DNA from: Candidatus Jordarchaeia archaeon
GTDB lineage: Archaea; Asgardarchaeota; Jordiarchaeia; Jordiarchaeales; Jordiarchaeaceae
DNA length: 43,808 nt
NCBI GenBank assembly: GCA_029856435.1
Contig: JAHQXB010000170.1
Span: 1-43,808, forward strand
Direction: 5' to 3'
The notes under the pieces: model-generated
The model's input: the letters and a program-made list of their open reading frames with translations, nothing else
Database searches by the model: none
Told to the model about the DNA's origin: nothing
Shown: in pieces, positions 17,803-29,853 of the stretch
How positions within the stretch are numbered: position 1 is the stretch's first letter
How the letters are laid out: the number at the start of each line of letters is the position of its first letter
Translations under genes and position numbers: made by a program

Positions 17803-18782
17803 CTTTTAAACCTCCAAAAGACGCATTATATAAGTGGCTGGAAGGACTAAAAACAAATGCCAAAAATTGAAGACTCTTAGTAAGTGTGGAAACGGTCAGC
17901 TCCAGCCACCGTACTGCACCTCAAACAAGAACGTATTTCTGAGACATTAAAATGTAATATGTCCAACAATAGAAGCGTTGGCTTCTGCAGTTTTCCTAAA
18001 GCATTGGATGATATAAACTTTCTGGTACATTTTTGGGGGACCCCGTCTTAAGTATGTAGCTTCTCTTCTATGAGTCAATCGTTTGATTCTTCTCAAAAAA
18101 AGGAGGCTTAACAGGGCTTCCTTCCAAATAGGCCTAAAAAATGGTAAGACTGGCTAACCCTGCACACATACCATGTCAACAAACTACATACTTACAACAA
18201 GGTCTCCATTTTTGGTGCTGCCAAACCAGCGCCACTCATCGTGGGCGGATTCGTGACGTGTAAAAATGTCTTGGTTTAAACTTCATTTGGCGTATAGGAC
18301 AAGGGGAAAATTCCTCTTAATAAGGCGTAGAATGTGACAAAAATTTACGAACAAACACTATCCCCACGATGGAAGACCAAGGAAACTGCTTATCTTTTGT
18401 GTATGTAAATTTACAAGGCCACATATTTTTTGAACAGTCTTGTTGCTGCTTATCGGTATGTAGGTTCAAGGTACATCTAAAAAGATTCAATTTTCTTTTA
18501 TTGTAGTTATCCACAAATACACAACTTAACTCCCCTACTAGGTATAGAATTTAGAAAAAAGGGAACCGCTCACCTCACTTCTAGCCAATAAATAAGAATT
18601 ATACAACGAATATACACTTCAAGCCAAAAACATCTATCACGTAGCTAAAATTGTTAATATGCTGTCAAAAAGCGATTAAAATTAAAAAGTTATAAAAATT
18701 CAGATTTAGTAAAAAGAGTTTGAATAACAGCATAAAAATCCATAGTATTATTTATATTTATATACAGGAGTTCTATAAACCT
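17803..18782. other. long intergenic region upstream of the his cluster
   Basis: About 980 bp between divergent genes. It contains short frames only, the longest about 65 codons with low-complexity, Lys/Asn-biased translation and no ribosome site, so I call none. No tRNA, CRISPR or clear inverted repeat was found. It must hold the promoters of hisS and of the 18,783 gene. Confidence 0.45.
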
Positions 18783-19148
18783 ATGGAAGAATATACCCGG
18801 CTCGCGGAGTTTTACGGCACAAAATTCAGTGAAAGATTCAAAGAAGTCTACAGCAGAGCTAAAGATCCCAAATTGAAAAGAAGATTAGAGGACTTCCACA
18901 AAGACTTTGAACATGGCATCAGAGTAAAATTCCCCACACTAATCTACATAATCAACTATCTGCTGGACCATAACAGTTGCGACAAATTTGAGATGCGAGA
19001 CTGGGTCGCAGGCAAAATGATAGAAGAAATAGATTTCGTAACAGAAACTTCACTCGGCCTGATCAAAAGCTACACCACCACCATAAACGCCCTCAAAAGG
19101 TACAAGATAATCAAAATTAGAGGAAAAGAGGTCAAACTCCTAGTCTAA
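18783..19148 (+). CDS. hypothetical protein, about 121 aa
   Basis: Not recognised. Predicted mostly helical and soluble, starting MEEYTRLAEF at 18783 with AGGAG about 12 nt upstream; an in-frame start at 18720 has an implausible Ile/Tyr-rich extension. A charged helix (SRAKDPKLKRRLEDFHKDFE) is followed by a hydrophobic helix (LIYIINYLLD) and a C-terminal KRYKIIKIRGKEVKLLV that resembles the recognition wing of a small winged-helix protein. Third-position usage is A/C-biased on this strand. Possibly a DNA-binding protein; low certainty. Confidence 0.65.
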   Translation: MEEYTRLAEFYGTKFSERFKEVYSRAKDPKLKRRLEDFHKDFEHGIRVKFPTLIYIINYLLDHNSCDKFEMRDWVAGKMIEEIDFVTETSLGLIKSYTTTINALKRYKIIKIRGKEVKLLV

Positions 19149-19307
19149 TGCCCAAATCCCCACAAACATTCAGCAAAAACAAACCAAACTAGCAATCAAC
19201 ATCAAAGGAAAAAACGTTATTCGAATCAAAATGTATCAACAATCTCATGCATTGAAATTTTTGGGGGGAAGATCCAGAATTTAGAGGCGGTAAAATGGTG
19301 ACACCTT

Positions 19308-20080
<773 letters not shown>

Positions 20081-20695
20081 ATGGCTCAAAGTCAAAAAGA
20101 ATCCCTCAACACCACTAGAAAAAGCAAGGTGAAAAAATTGATGAATGAACTAGTTGCAAAACATGAATTCATGGGACTAGGAAAAAAACTGGAACTATGG
20201 GGCACACTCGTAGTATGCCTAGGAATCATAAGCATCTCTACAGGAATACTGGCCAGAATAATCTACAAACCCCTTTCCCCACCCTTCCCCGACTATCTAA
20301 GAGTATTCCTGATAATCGGCTTCACCCTAACCGCCCTAGGAATAACAATAACATACTACACACTAAAATGGATAAAAAGCAACTACGAAAAAACCGAAAA
20401 AGAACTCAAAAAAACCAAAGAAAACCAAAAAACAGAAGAACTCAAAAAAACATTCAACGAATACATAGAACACTACGGAAACCAACTACTAAAAGGCGCA
20501 ATATCCTTCGCCAGCACAGCAGCAATAACATTCACCTACGCCTGGATAGCAGTCCACAACCTATTCAGACAATACAGCGACTACGACGTATTCCTATCAC
20601 TAATAATCGTAACAGCCTGCCTAGCCACAACCGCAGTCCTAATAGCATACGGCCAATACTGGAGAAACAGAGCCCAAAAACAAAACATAACATAA
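20081..20695 (+). CDS. membrane protein with a charged helical insert, unknown function
   Basis: A 204-residue protein without a recognised family. Hydrophobic segments are at about 40-60 (LWGTLVVCLGIISISTGILA), 73-92 (VFLIIGFTLTALGITITYYT), 140-160 (AISFASTAAITFTYAWIAV) and 170-190 (VFLSLIIVTACLATTAVLIA). Between TM2 and TM3 lies a Lys/Glu-rich coiled-coil-like stretch (about 95-125). It starts with ATG at 20081. Third codon positions are almost exclusively A or C, the strongest such bias in the window. Confidence 0.75.
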   Translation: MAQSQKESLNTTRKSKVKKLMNELVAKHEFMGLGKKLELWGTLVVCLGIISISTGILARIIYKPLSPPFPDYLRVFLIIGFTLTALGITITYYTLKWIKSNYEKTEKELKKTKENQKTEELKKTFNEYIEHYGNQLLKGAISFASTAAITFTYAWIAVHNLFRQYSDYDVFLSLIIVTACLATTAVLIAYGQYWRNRAQKQNIT

Positions 20696-20789
20696 AAAGA
20701 AAAAAACAAACTCACTTCCCACTCCCGAACCTAGTATTTAAAAAAGAAAAGTAGGCCAAAAAAAGGAATAAAAAAGAAGGAATCCACCC

Positions 20790-23036
<2,247 letters not shown>

Positions 23037-23060
23037 TTATAAATCCTCCTCGTGTTATCT

Positions 23061-23471
23061 TTATTCTTTATTTGTTTCTTTGATTGTGGTTTGCAGGCGT
23101 TTTAGAAGTCCGAATTCTTCATCTATGAAAGTTAGTAGGTTGGATATGGATTGTGTGAAGTGTATTAGCATTTCTTGGAATAGTTTGTCACCTTGGTTGG
23201 TTAGGAAGTATATGTGTCTTTCGGGTCCTCGTTCTCCTTGGGGGTGGTGGGATTCGCTTTTTATCCATCCTTCTTCTTGTAGGCGTTTTAGGAGGGGGTA
23301 TATTGTTCCTGGTTTGAGTTCTATTTTTCCGTCGCTTATTTGGTATGTTCTTTTTGAGATTTCTGCTCCATGCATTGATTCGGTTTTTATTAGTGCTAGT
23401 ACAATTAGCTCTAGTATTCCTCGGTTCATTTCTCGTATCCAGCATTGTAGTTTTCTTTGGAATTCGTCCAT
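23061..23471 (-). CDS. PadR-family transcriptional regulator
   Basis: A 136-residue winged-helix regulator. The N-terminal GILELIVLALIKTESMHGAEISK and the LKPGTIYPLLKRLQEEGWIKSE recognition helix/wing are the PadR signature. A C-terminal dimerisation helix follows (about 85-130). It is transcribed with cdc48. A perfect inverted repeat overlaps its predicted start site, so autoregulation with control of cdc48 is likely. Ligand unknown. Confidence 0.95.
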   Translation of the reverse strand: MDEFQRKLQCWIREMNRGILELIVLALIKTESMHGAEISKRTYQISDGKIELKPGTIYPLLKRLQEEGWIKSESHHPQGERGPERHIYFLTNQGDKLFQEMLIHFTQSISNLLTFIDEEFGLLKRLQTTIKETNKE

Positions 23472-23521
23472 TTTTTTGAGCCTGCCTTAATTTTTGTTCG
23501 GATTTAGGTTATCAGCTATTG

Positions 23522-23544
23522 AATATATTGCATGACAATATATT
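23522..23544. promoter_or_regulatory. palindromic operator for PadR
   Basis: AATATATTG (23522-23530) is repeated exactly in inverse as CAATATATT (23536-23544) around the 5-bp centre CATGA. It lies about 50-70 bp upstream of the PadR start and around the expected transcription start given the TATA box next to it. PadR proteins bind such dyads as dimers, so it is a strong operator candidate. Confidence 0.75.
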
Positions 23545-23550
23545 GAGTGA

Positions 23551-23561
23551 CTATATATAAG
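23551..23561 (-). promoter_or_regulatory. TATA box of the padR-cdc48 operon
   Basis: Read on the minus strand it is CTTATATATAG. A start site about 25 nt downstream would fall near 23530, inside the palindrome, so a bound repressor would block initiation. Confidence 0.65.
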
Positions 23562-23590
23562 TTTTGTGGATGAAACGTAGGCTTCGGGGG

Positions 23591-23700
23591 GTGGAGATGT
23601 AGAATTGCTCGATTTTGTCCCCGAAAGGGGGCTCGTATAGAGGCTTCTTTTTCGATTCGGAGCCTTAAAAAAGGGTTAGAATTGGACTTTTTTACATCAC
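23591..23700 (+). mobile_element. hairpin element copy A (MITE-like family)
   Basis: About 110 bp with imperfect terminal inverted repeats (GATGTAGAATTG near the left end against TTACATC at the right end) and an internal GGCTTC/GGAGCC hairpin. It shares the conserved core TATAG-GGCTTCTTT and GGAGCCTTA with copies at 29,331 and 36,205 but is the most divergent; its first internal hairpin has become TCCCC-GAAA-GGGGG. No clear target duplication. It lies in the padR/TPR intergenic region. A conserved structured RNA is an alternative. Confidence 0.55.
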
Positions 23701-23829
23701 TTTGGAGTAGACAAAAATTATATCAATCTTTTTGGCGGTTTAGTTAAATAGAGAGGACCACAATGGGACATGTTAATTTTAGGGTTTGGTTAGTGTTTGA
23801 GGCTGAGAAAGCATGCTTCTGGTGGTTTG

Positions 23830-24786
23830 ATGAGTGAGGTTAAGAATTTGGAGAATGCCATTAGGGATGCTGAGAGGAACTATTCTGTGGGTAGAATTTT
23901 GGATGCTGCTAATGATTTTAAAACGATTAGTATTATTTTTGGAGGAATGAAGAATTATGCTTCTGCGGCTGAGTTTGCAGTTAAGTCTGGTGATTGTTGG
24001 GTTAAGTGTGGCAACCATTTGCAGGCGGCGATTCTTTACGAGAACGCCGCTCAGTATTTTGAACTTTTGGGGGAGGAGGAAAAATATAAGTTGTATTATA
24101 GGAAGGCTCTAGTTCAGTGTCTCTCTGCAGATAGGAGGGAGAAAACAATTGAGAAGGTTACTCGGGCTCGAAATTTGAGGAGGGCCGCGTTTTGCCAGAG
24201 CAAAATTGATGGGGGTGTTGCTGTTGCTCAGTATTATAGTAGGGCGGGGGAGCTTTTCTCATTAGCTGCCAAGGAGGAAGAGGGGAAGAATGCTTTTGAT
24301 GAAGGTTATAATCTTTTCAAATCGGCGGCTGAGTGTTATCTTCAAATTAAAGATTACCCGTTAGTGGTTCGTAGTTTGATAGAGGCTTTAACCTGCCTGA
24401 ACAAGGTGGTTGACAATTACTTTTCTTCTTATGAGGGAGAAGAACTTAGTGAAATTGTAAAGAGAGAATTAAAGGAGTTTAATGCTACTGCTGAGGCTCT
24501 ATTAAAGAATTTGGAGTTAGTTGATAAGTTGGATAGGGAGGTTTTGGAGAGGTTAGTGCAACTGCTGGTTACGTGGTTGAGGAGGTGTGTCATGTTGGGG
24601 GGTGAAGTTGAAATTAACACGCGATTGTTGGAAGAAGTCGGAAGAGTGATACGAGAAAAGGCAGGGAGTGTCGGTGTGTTAAAAATCTTGGAGGAACTTG
24701 TTTCAAACTGCAATTTTGAAAACATTCAGGTAAGGGGAGAATTTCTTAGGGCAATAGAACTTTTGAGAAGCTCCTTTTTGAAATGA
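23830..24786 (+). CDS. alpha-SNAP/TPR-like helical repeat protein
   Basis: About 318 residues of helical repeats, starting MSEVKNLENA at 23830 after GGTGG; a TTG start at 23797 is less likely. Repeats carry TPR/SNAP-type spacing, for example AANDFKTISIIFGGMKNYASAA, AILYENAAQYFELLGEEEK and AAECYLQIKDYPLVVRSL. No membrane segment or enzyme motif. It is divergent from padR-cdc48. Given that alpha-SNAP adaptors recruit the CDC48 relative NSF in eukaryotes, an adaptor role with the neighbouring CDC48 is an attractive inference, not shown. Sequence identity to true alpha-SNAP cannot be judged here. Confidence 0.78.
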   Translation: MSEVKNLENAIRDAERNYSVGRILDAANDFKTISIIFGGMKNYASAAEFAVKSGDCWVKCGNHLQAAILYENAAQYFELLGEEEKYKLYYRKALVQCLSADRREKTIEKVTRARNLRRAAFCQSKIDGGVAVAQYYSRAGELFSLAAKEEEGKNAFDEGYNLFKSAAECYLQIKDYPLVVRSLIEALTCLNKVVDNYFSSYEGEELSEIVKRELKEFNATAEALLKNLELVDKLDREVLERLVQLLVTWLRRCVMLGGEVEINTRLLEEVGRVIREKAGSVGVLKILEELVSNCNFENIQVRGEFLRAIELLRSSFLK

Positions 24787-24975
24787 GGATTTGTAATGTT
24801 TTACTGAATTTCTGGCATTAATTAATTTTGGAATGCGGGCAGTTTGTATCGACGTTTTTTCGAGCTGTTTTTAATTCTTAATTGGGGGCGATAGTCTTTA
24901 AAAATGTGGGGATAGATGTATTAGTGGTGACTGTTTTAATCTAGGGATGCATCTTAATTTTTGTGAGGAATAGTG

Positions 24976-25677
24976 ATGCCTCGAGAGGTGAAACAAGAAC
25001 CAATTTCAATCGCTGAGGCTGCGAGGCTAATTGTGGGTAGTAGGCCTTCCATAGTTGACGGGTTGAGGCAGGGTGTGATTAATTTTTCGGCTCTTGCAGA
25101 GATGATTAAGGAGCAGGTGATGGAGATTGTTGGTAAGCAGTCGGTGAATGTGGATTCCATTAAGATGGCTTTAATGCGTTATGCGGAGGAGTTGAAGTCG
25201 AAAAAGAAACTTTTAGAGGAGCAAATAACAGAGGTCATAGCTAAGAGTATTTTGGAACTTAAAAATGATGTCGCGGTTTTGACAGTCGACCAGAAGAACT
25301 TCATTGTTCGTTTTGACCAAATTTTTAAGTCTCTCAACTCTTTTCGTTTCCTCCAGTTGACTCAGGGAAATGAAACCTTCACTGTTGTAACTGATTTGCA
25401 GAGCAAAGAAAAAATTGTAGAGGTTGTTGGTCAAAAAAGTATAATTCTGGAGATTGAGGACCAGTCTGTAATTGTGATTATAAGTCCCCACCAAATTATT
25501 GAGGTTCCGGGTGTCATTGCGTATATTACGGATCTGCTATCAACTAATGGTGTGAATATTACCCAGATTATTTCGTGTTACACGGATACTTTGTTAATAG
25601 TAGATAGGAAGGATGCCTTGAGGGCGTATCAAATACTTGAAAACAAGATACTTTCTCTGCGTAAAATGTTAAAATAG
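24976..25677 (+). CDS. ACT-domain protein, possible regulator
   Basis: About 233 residues from the ATG at 24976 (GAGG 8 nt upstream; a GTG lies three bases earlier). The N-terminal 60 residues (ISIAEAARLIVGSRPSIVDG) look like a helix-turn-helix that could bind DNA. A coiled segment (AEELKSKKKLLEEQ) links to a beta-rich domain, and the C terminus has an ACT-type module with VPGVIAYITDLLSTNGVNIT and ISCYTDTLLIVDRKDALRAY, the form seen in aspartokinase-like amino-acid sensors. Ligand unknown. It follows the TPR gene by 190 bp on the same strand. Confidence 0.82.
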   Translation: MPREVKQEPISIAEAARLIVGSRPSIVDGLRQGVINFSALAEMIKEQVMEIVGKQSVNVDSIKMALMRYAEELKSKKKLLEEQITEVIAKSILELKNDVAVLTVDQKNFIVRFDQIFKSLNSFRFLQLTQGNETFTVVTDLQSKEKIVEVVGQKSIILEIEDQSVIVIISPHQIIEVPGVIAYITDLLSTNGVNITQIISCYTDTLLIVDRKDALRAYQILENKILSLRKMLK

Positions 25678-25859
25678 GAGTTTTATGTTTGAAAGCAAAT
25701 TTGAAATAGAATTAGAAAGTGGCGACTTTTATTTAAGATGTTTATTATGGCTATGGAAAAATTTTATACAATTTGTTTAAAGAGCGAAATTTATATGAGT
25801 TTATTTTGATTAACTTCCATAGTTTACCATGGAGAACTTGGTTTTCATAATTTCCCATA

Positions 25860-26065
25860 AAAAACTTTTTTTATGCTTTGTCTAAGACGCATAAGTATAC
25901 GGGGTTTGCTATGAAAAATCTTTAGGTTTTCATCCTTTATCTAAAACGCGAAGCGCATGGAGGTTTGAAAACATATTTTCATACTTTATCCTGAACCGCG
26001 AAGCGCATGGAGGTTTACCATGAGAATATGTTTTCATTTGTCTGTAACTCGTGAGCGTATGATTG
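25860..26065. repeat. degenerate tandem repeat, four units
   Basis: Four units spaced about 49-61 bp share the core CTTTATC-(A/T)AA-ACGCGAAGCGCATGG followed by AGGTTT. Units begin near 25866, 25928, 25976 and 26031; the middle two are nearly identical and the outer two decayed. Each unit contains a GCG-AA-GCG or similar small dyad, and GAAAACATATTTTC at about 25967 recurs inverted near 26020. It lies between converging genes. Unit and spacing irregularity excludes a CRISPR array. Confidence 0.7.
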
Positions 26066-26125
26066 TCTGTCTATATATGTGTGTGGAGTTTAGGTGGGTT
26101 TTGAGTGTTGTTTGATTTTTTGGAG

Positions 26126-27388
26126 TTATTGTTTGGCGCCGCACTTGGGGCATATTCTTGTCCATTCTGGAATTTCTGATCCGCAGACCCCGCAACGTTT
26201 GTAGCCTTCTCTGGTTTGGGCTGAGATGTCAGCTTCCGAAGTTGTGAAAAACTGAGTTGCCTTTTCTGTCGCATAGGTGGGAGTCTTATAACTTGGGACT
26301 GAAAGCATTGTTAGCGCCTCGTCCGGGGCTTGGATATATTCGTCTCCCTGGATATAGCCGGCGATTTTTCCTTGATTTATTAGATTAGAAAGAACTGCTC
26401 TTAGCTCCTCATCTGATTTTCTCACTCTCCAGGCTATATCGCTTATCTTTATTCTACCATAGATATTTTTACCACCGACTCGAGTTGCGGGAGGAGGGGT
26501 GAGGGGCGCGGGCTCTTTCTTTATTGTAGCTGGCTGGAGTTCCAATGGTGCTGGCTTGGGTGCAACTGCAGGTACGGGCGTTGATAATGGTACTTTTTGT
26601 GGGGGTGGTGGGGTTATTGGGGGAGTTAATGGTTTTAGAGGTGTGGAGGGGGGGATCAATGGTTTGGTGGTTGGAGTGAGGGCTGAGGGTGTGTGCGTCT
26701 CTACTTCGGTTTCCTCTATGAATACTGGTTCTTTTTCGGGTTGAGTCATTGGTGGTGGTTCTAATGGTTGGGAAACTAATTCCCACTCTTCCTCTGGTTC
26801 TGTACCTGTTATTCTCGGCGCGGGGGTTACCTCCTTCTCTATTGGGGGCTTCTGTTCCTCTTCTGTCCATTGAGGCGTAAATTTTTCTTCTGGTGGGGCT
26901 TCGCTGGTGGGAGGTGTTGCTTGTGCGGTTTCTTGAGCTATTTCTTCAAATACATCTAGTGGTGGTGCTTCTTCCTTAGTTTGGGTCATTTCTAGGAATG
27001 TGTCTAGAGTTTCTTCCTCCTTTTCTTGGGGTATTGATTCTTGGTAACTGCTTAGTATTTGTTCTACAAGTTGGACTTCGTCGTCGGTATATTTGTTTTT
27101 TATTTTGTTCCAGTATTCGGTAGCTTTACCGAGATTGCCGGAGCATAGCTCTTTGAGTGAGGAGGCGAAAAGGTAATGGTGATCTTGTATTTTGCCTTTT
27201 TTGCATGATTCTAGGGACTTGGCTGAAAAATTTTTGGCTGAGTCAGTATCTTTTATGGATAAACTGTAGAAACCAGCTAAAGTGAAGAAGTCTGATGCAA
27301 TGTCATAAGCTTCTTCTTCTAGAAGTAGGTTTGCGGTTTCTGAGTAGTAATCGATTTTTCTGTTTATATCGCTTTCTTTATTCGCCAA
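26126..27388 (-). CDS. TPR - proline-rich linker - winged helix - zinc ribbon protein
   Basis: A 420-residue multidomain protein with a TTG start preceded by GGTGG. Residues about 1-115 are SNAP/TPR-like helices that resemble the C-terminal parts of the two upstream paralogues. Residues about 120-300 are a Pro/Glu/Thr-rich disordered linker. Residues about 300-350 form a winged helix (IKISDIAWRVRKSDEELRAV, then LINQGKIAGYIQ) whose pattern resembles the PCI/proteasome-lid type. The end is a CGVCGSEIPEWTRICPKCG zinc ribbon (CxxC-x10-CxxC). Helical repeats plus a winged helix recall PCI-domain scaffold subunits. Function unknown; it follows two paralogues on the same strand. Confidence 0.82.
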   Translation of the reverse strand: MANKESDINRKIDYYSETANLLLEEEAYDIASDFFTLAGFYSLSIKDTDSAKNFSAKSLESCKKGKIQDHHYLFASSLKELCSGNLGKATEYWNKIKNKYTDDEVQLVEQILSSYQESIPQEKEEETLDTFLEMTQTKEEAPPLDVFEEIAQETAQATPPTSEAPPEEKFTPQWTEEEQKPPIEKEVTPAPRITGTEPEEEWELVSQPLEPPPMTQPEKEPVFIEETEVETHTPSALTPTTKPLIPPSTPLKPLTPPITPPPPQKVPLSTPVPAVAPKPAPLELQPATIKKEPAPLTPPPATRVGGKNIYGRIKISDIAWRVRKSDEELRAVLSNLINQGKIAGYIQGDEYIQAPDEALTMLSVPSYKTPTYATEKATQFFTTSEADISAQTREGYKRCGVCGSEIPEWTRICPKCGAKQ

Positions 27389-27462
27389 GGTTTACCACCA
27401 TATTTACTTTCCTCAATAAATTCTTTACCTACAGTATTTATTAATCTTCGCAGAGAGGGTGT

Positions 27463-28221
27463 TCACCTTAAATTTTCGAGGCATTGGTTCACAATTTTAA
27501 TTTCAGATTCGCTGAGGTTGTCCTTAATTCTGTTAAATAACTGCGTAGACTTTGAATGGTCTCTACTGCAAATGGCTTTACTTAAAGCGGCCACGTCATA
27601 GTTTTCGTCTTTAATATTATTCTTACTGCATAGTTCAAGTGCTCTATCTGCTTTTTTAACTGCGTCATCAAAGTTTGATATTGCAAAGCTGCACATGGCG
27701 GCCCAGCTCAGATTTGCTGCGGCGTAACCGTAATCTTTTTCTTCTAGCAATATTTCGGCGTACTCTGAGTAGTTTTGGGCTGCCAACTCAAAACAGTTTT
27801 TGAACGAGTCGTAATGTGAAAGAGCTTTGTAGGCTATAGCTGAATCACTGTAGAGGAGGGCTGCAGATACAAGATTTCCAGCCATACTCATTTTCTCGCC
27901 TTGGTCAAAGTAGGTGGCAGCAGCTTCCTGCATGAGTTTTTCGAATTCAACCCTTTTTCCAAGGTTCTGGTAGCATAGAGCCATTTTTTCAGAATCCATC
28001 GCTGCGGAAACAGGGTAGTTTATCTTTTTATGGTGCTTATAAGCTTCGGTGTAACAATTAAGGGCTTTTTCATAATTTTTAAGTTTAAAATAGCAGTCTC
28101 CTGCTTCTCTCAGTTTATCTGCGGCTTTTTCAATATATTCTTGACCTGCAACGGTACCTGTAGCTTGAGACTCATAACTTCTTGCTTTGCTAAGCAAAGC
28201 TTCGCAATCCTTTTCACTCAA
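27463..28221 (-). CDS. alpha-SNAP/TPR-like protein
   Basis: A 252-residue all-helical repeat protein with a TTG start after GGTGGG. At least five repeats are visible, for example AGDCYFKLKNYEKALNCYTEA, AAMDSEKMALCYQNLGKR and AALLYSDSAIAYKALSHYDS, with the SNAP-like mixture of small and aromatic residues. The C-terminal portion (AAANLSWAAMCSFAISNFDD, then KSTQLFNRI and SEIKIVNQCL) matches the equivalent parts of the neighbouring genes at 26,126 and 28,474. No catalytic motif or membrane segment. Confidence 0.82.
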   Translation of the reverse strand: MSEKDCEALLSKARSYESQATGTVAGQEYIEKAADKLREAGDCYFKLKNYEKALNCYTEAYKHHKKINYPVSAAMDSEKMALCYQNLGKRVEFEKLMQEAAATYFDQGEKMSMAGNLVSAALLYSDSAIAYKALSHYDSFKNCFELAAQNYSEYAEILLEEKDYGYAAANLSWAAMCSFAISNFDDAVKKADRALELCSKNNIKDENYDVAALSKAICSRDHSKSTQLFNRIKDNLSESEIKIVNQCLENLR

Positions 28222-28473
28222 AGCTTTCCCACCAAAAAGCTTTAAATTTACTAGGTTTAGCAGACTTATATTTTTTGAGGGAGTAAATAATTTGCGAATT
28301 TTAGTTTTCTGTTTGTTTTTACAGTTTTAATTTGTTTTTCCACTTTCCTTATTTTTCCTTTTCACTTATCCTTTCTGTTTTGATTTTAGTAATGAGGGGG
28401 AAGAAAAAACAATTCAATTATCACATTTTTGACTTATTTTTTTCTACTCATAGGGTAATATAAAAGGTTACTG

Positions 28474-29157
28474 TTAAAGTTTTATGTGTTTTTCATTTTT
28501 CTGGCTTTTGGCGATGTTGAAGCAGTTTTCAACAATGCGTACGTATTCAAAATATTCAGTTTCGCCTAGGTAGTCATTGGACAGCTTTTCTTGGAACTTT
28601 ACCCAGTGAGCCTGAGCCTTCCCTAATTTTCCGTTAATTAGGGCTCCACAAGTTTTTGCTAATTCTCGCCTCCAAATTCTAATTCTTTTTGTTTGGGCTA
28701 AATCCAAACTTTTTAGGGCGAGATTTTTAGCTAATTCTTTGTCGCCAAGGAGGAAACTGCAAAAAGAGGCCCAACTATATTCAGAGATGGCAGTTTCGAT
28801 TAAAGAAGTAGATTTTCTTCCTACATCTTGCCATTTGGCCATATTTTCTTCAGCTGCATCTATATGCATTTTTGCGGATTGTGACAAATTTTCCACGAAT
28901 TTGTTATTATTGCCGACTCCACGATAATAGGAAGCGAAGCCACTGTAAACTAGGGCCATATACTCTTTTTTGTCCAAGTGCTCATTTGCGACTTCCATAG
29001 CTTTATTATAACAATCAAGAGAATTTAGCAAGTCGCTGGACTCCCTGAAAAAACACCCTGCTCGAATATATCTCAGGAAGGCTCCAACAAAATCACCGCA
29101 CTTTGCGTGCTCTCTAGCATCATTCAAATATTCCAAAGCGGTCTTTTCAGCAATCAT
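28474..29157 (-). CDS. TPR-like protein, third paralogue
   Basis: About 227 residues from the ATG at 29157 (GAAGGTG 6 nt upstream; a GTG at 29166 is possible). Helical repeats include AFLRYIRAGCFFRESSDLLN, NSLDCYNKAMEVANEHLDKK and the family C-terminal segment EYSWASFCSFLLGDKELAKN, ending with an AQAHWVKFQEKL and a final helix. It is the shortest of the three minus-strand paralogues. It is separated from the next by 250 bp of T-rich DNA, so it is probably transcribed from its own promoter. Confidence 0.8.
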   Translation of the reverse strand: MIAEKTALEYLNDAREHAKCGDFVGAFLRYIRAGCFFRESSDLLNSLDCYNKAMEVANEHLDKKEYMALVYSGFASYYRGVGNNNKFVENLSQSAKMHIDAAEENMAKWQDVGRKSTSLIETAISEYSWASFCSFLLGDKELAKNLALKSLDLAQTKRIRIWRRELAKTCGALINGKLGKAQAHWVKFQEKLSNDYLGETEYFEYVRIVENCFNIAKSQKNEKHIKL

Positions 29158-29853
29158 TGAAAGCACCTTCTTTTGGATGTACTAACGAGTCCAAAATTAA
29201 AATTTACCATTCCTCCAGAAATAAGACGCGCTAAACAAGAATTAGAGAGGCCGAAAAACGCCTCTACGAAAGTTGACAAGAGAAGATTCCAGCGATTCGA
29301 AATTTAAAGGTAACGTTAAGACTAACTAGCGGTGATGTAGAATTGTTCGGTTTCGCCTCAAAAAGGGGTGTTTATAGGGCTTCTTTCATGATTTGGAGCC
29401 TTACTAGGGAGATGGAACCGAATAAATCTGCATCACCAGACTAATTAGCTTACCGTCGCAAATTATATTGTACAAGTTTTAGGCTGGCTCAGCTGAACAC
29501 GCCTAGAATGCTTGGGGAGGATATCTAAAAAAGAAACAGTTTATAGAGCGTAAAACTTGTAGGAATATTATCCTATTGAACCTCAAATGGGTAAATGTTT
29601 GCGTAAACGATATCTGGGCGAAGTATTCTAAATGAAACAAGTTGTGACAGCCGAAGAACAAGTTGCAGCACTTTCAGCATGAATTTGTGAGATAGTGAAT
29701 TCTGCCAATCAGTTGACCGGCACATTTTAGAATTATGATTTGTGTCTTTTAGAACTTTTTCCAAGGTAATTTGTTTCGAGTATTACGTTAAATTGAAATT
29801 ATACGGGGATTACTTTTTTCCGTTCACTTTCTTTTCTCACTGGAGGTTAGAGC
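29158..29853. other. intergenic region holding hairpin element copy B and the argG promoter
   Basis: About 700 bp. Besides the element at 29331-29437 I see only short unconvincing frames. A purine-rich leader (TGGAGGTTAG) precedes argG at 29854. Confidence 0.45.
29331..29437 (+). mobile_element. hairpin element copy B with 12-bp flanking repeats
   Basis: A 107-bp element. Its left end GGTGATGTAGAATTGTTCGG is inverted at the right end with a few mismatches (…CCGAATAAATCTGCATCACC). The centre has GGCTTC...GGAGCC. Immediately outside, AGACTAACTAGC (29319-29330) and AGACTAATTAGC (29438-29449) form a 12-bp direct repeat with one mismatch, as expected for a target-site duplication. It is nearly identical to copy C at 36,205. 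No coding capacity. Confidence 0.72.

Noticed and set aside
18317..18514. 65-codon frame on the minus strand
   Set aside because: No ribosome site, biased low-quality translation and isolated position; probably chance.
25860..26065. Short CRISPR array
   Set aside because: Only two of four units are well conserved, spacing varies from 49 to 61 bp, similarity extends through the would-be spacers, and no cas genes are near.
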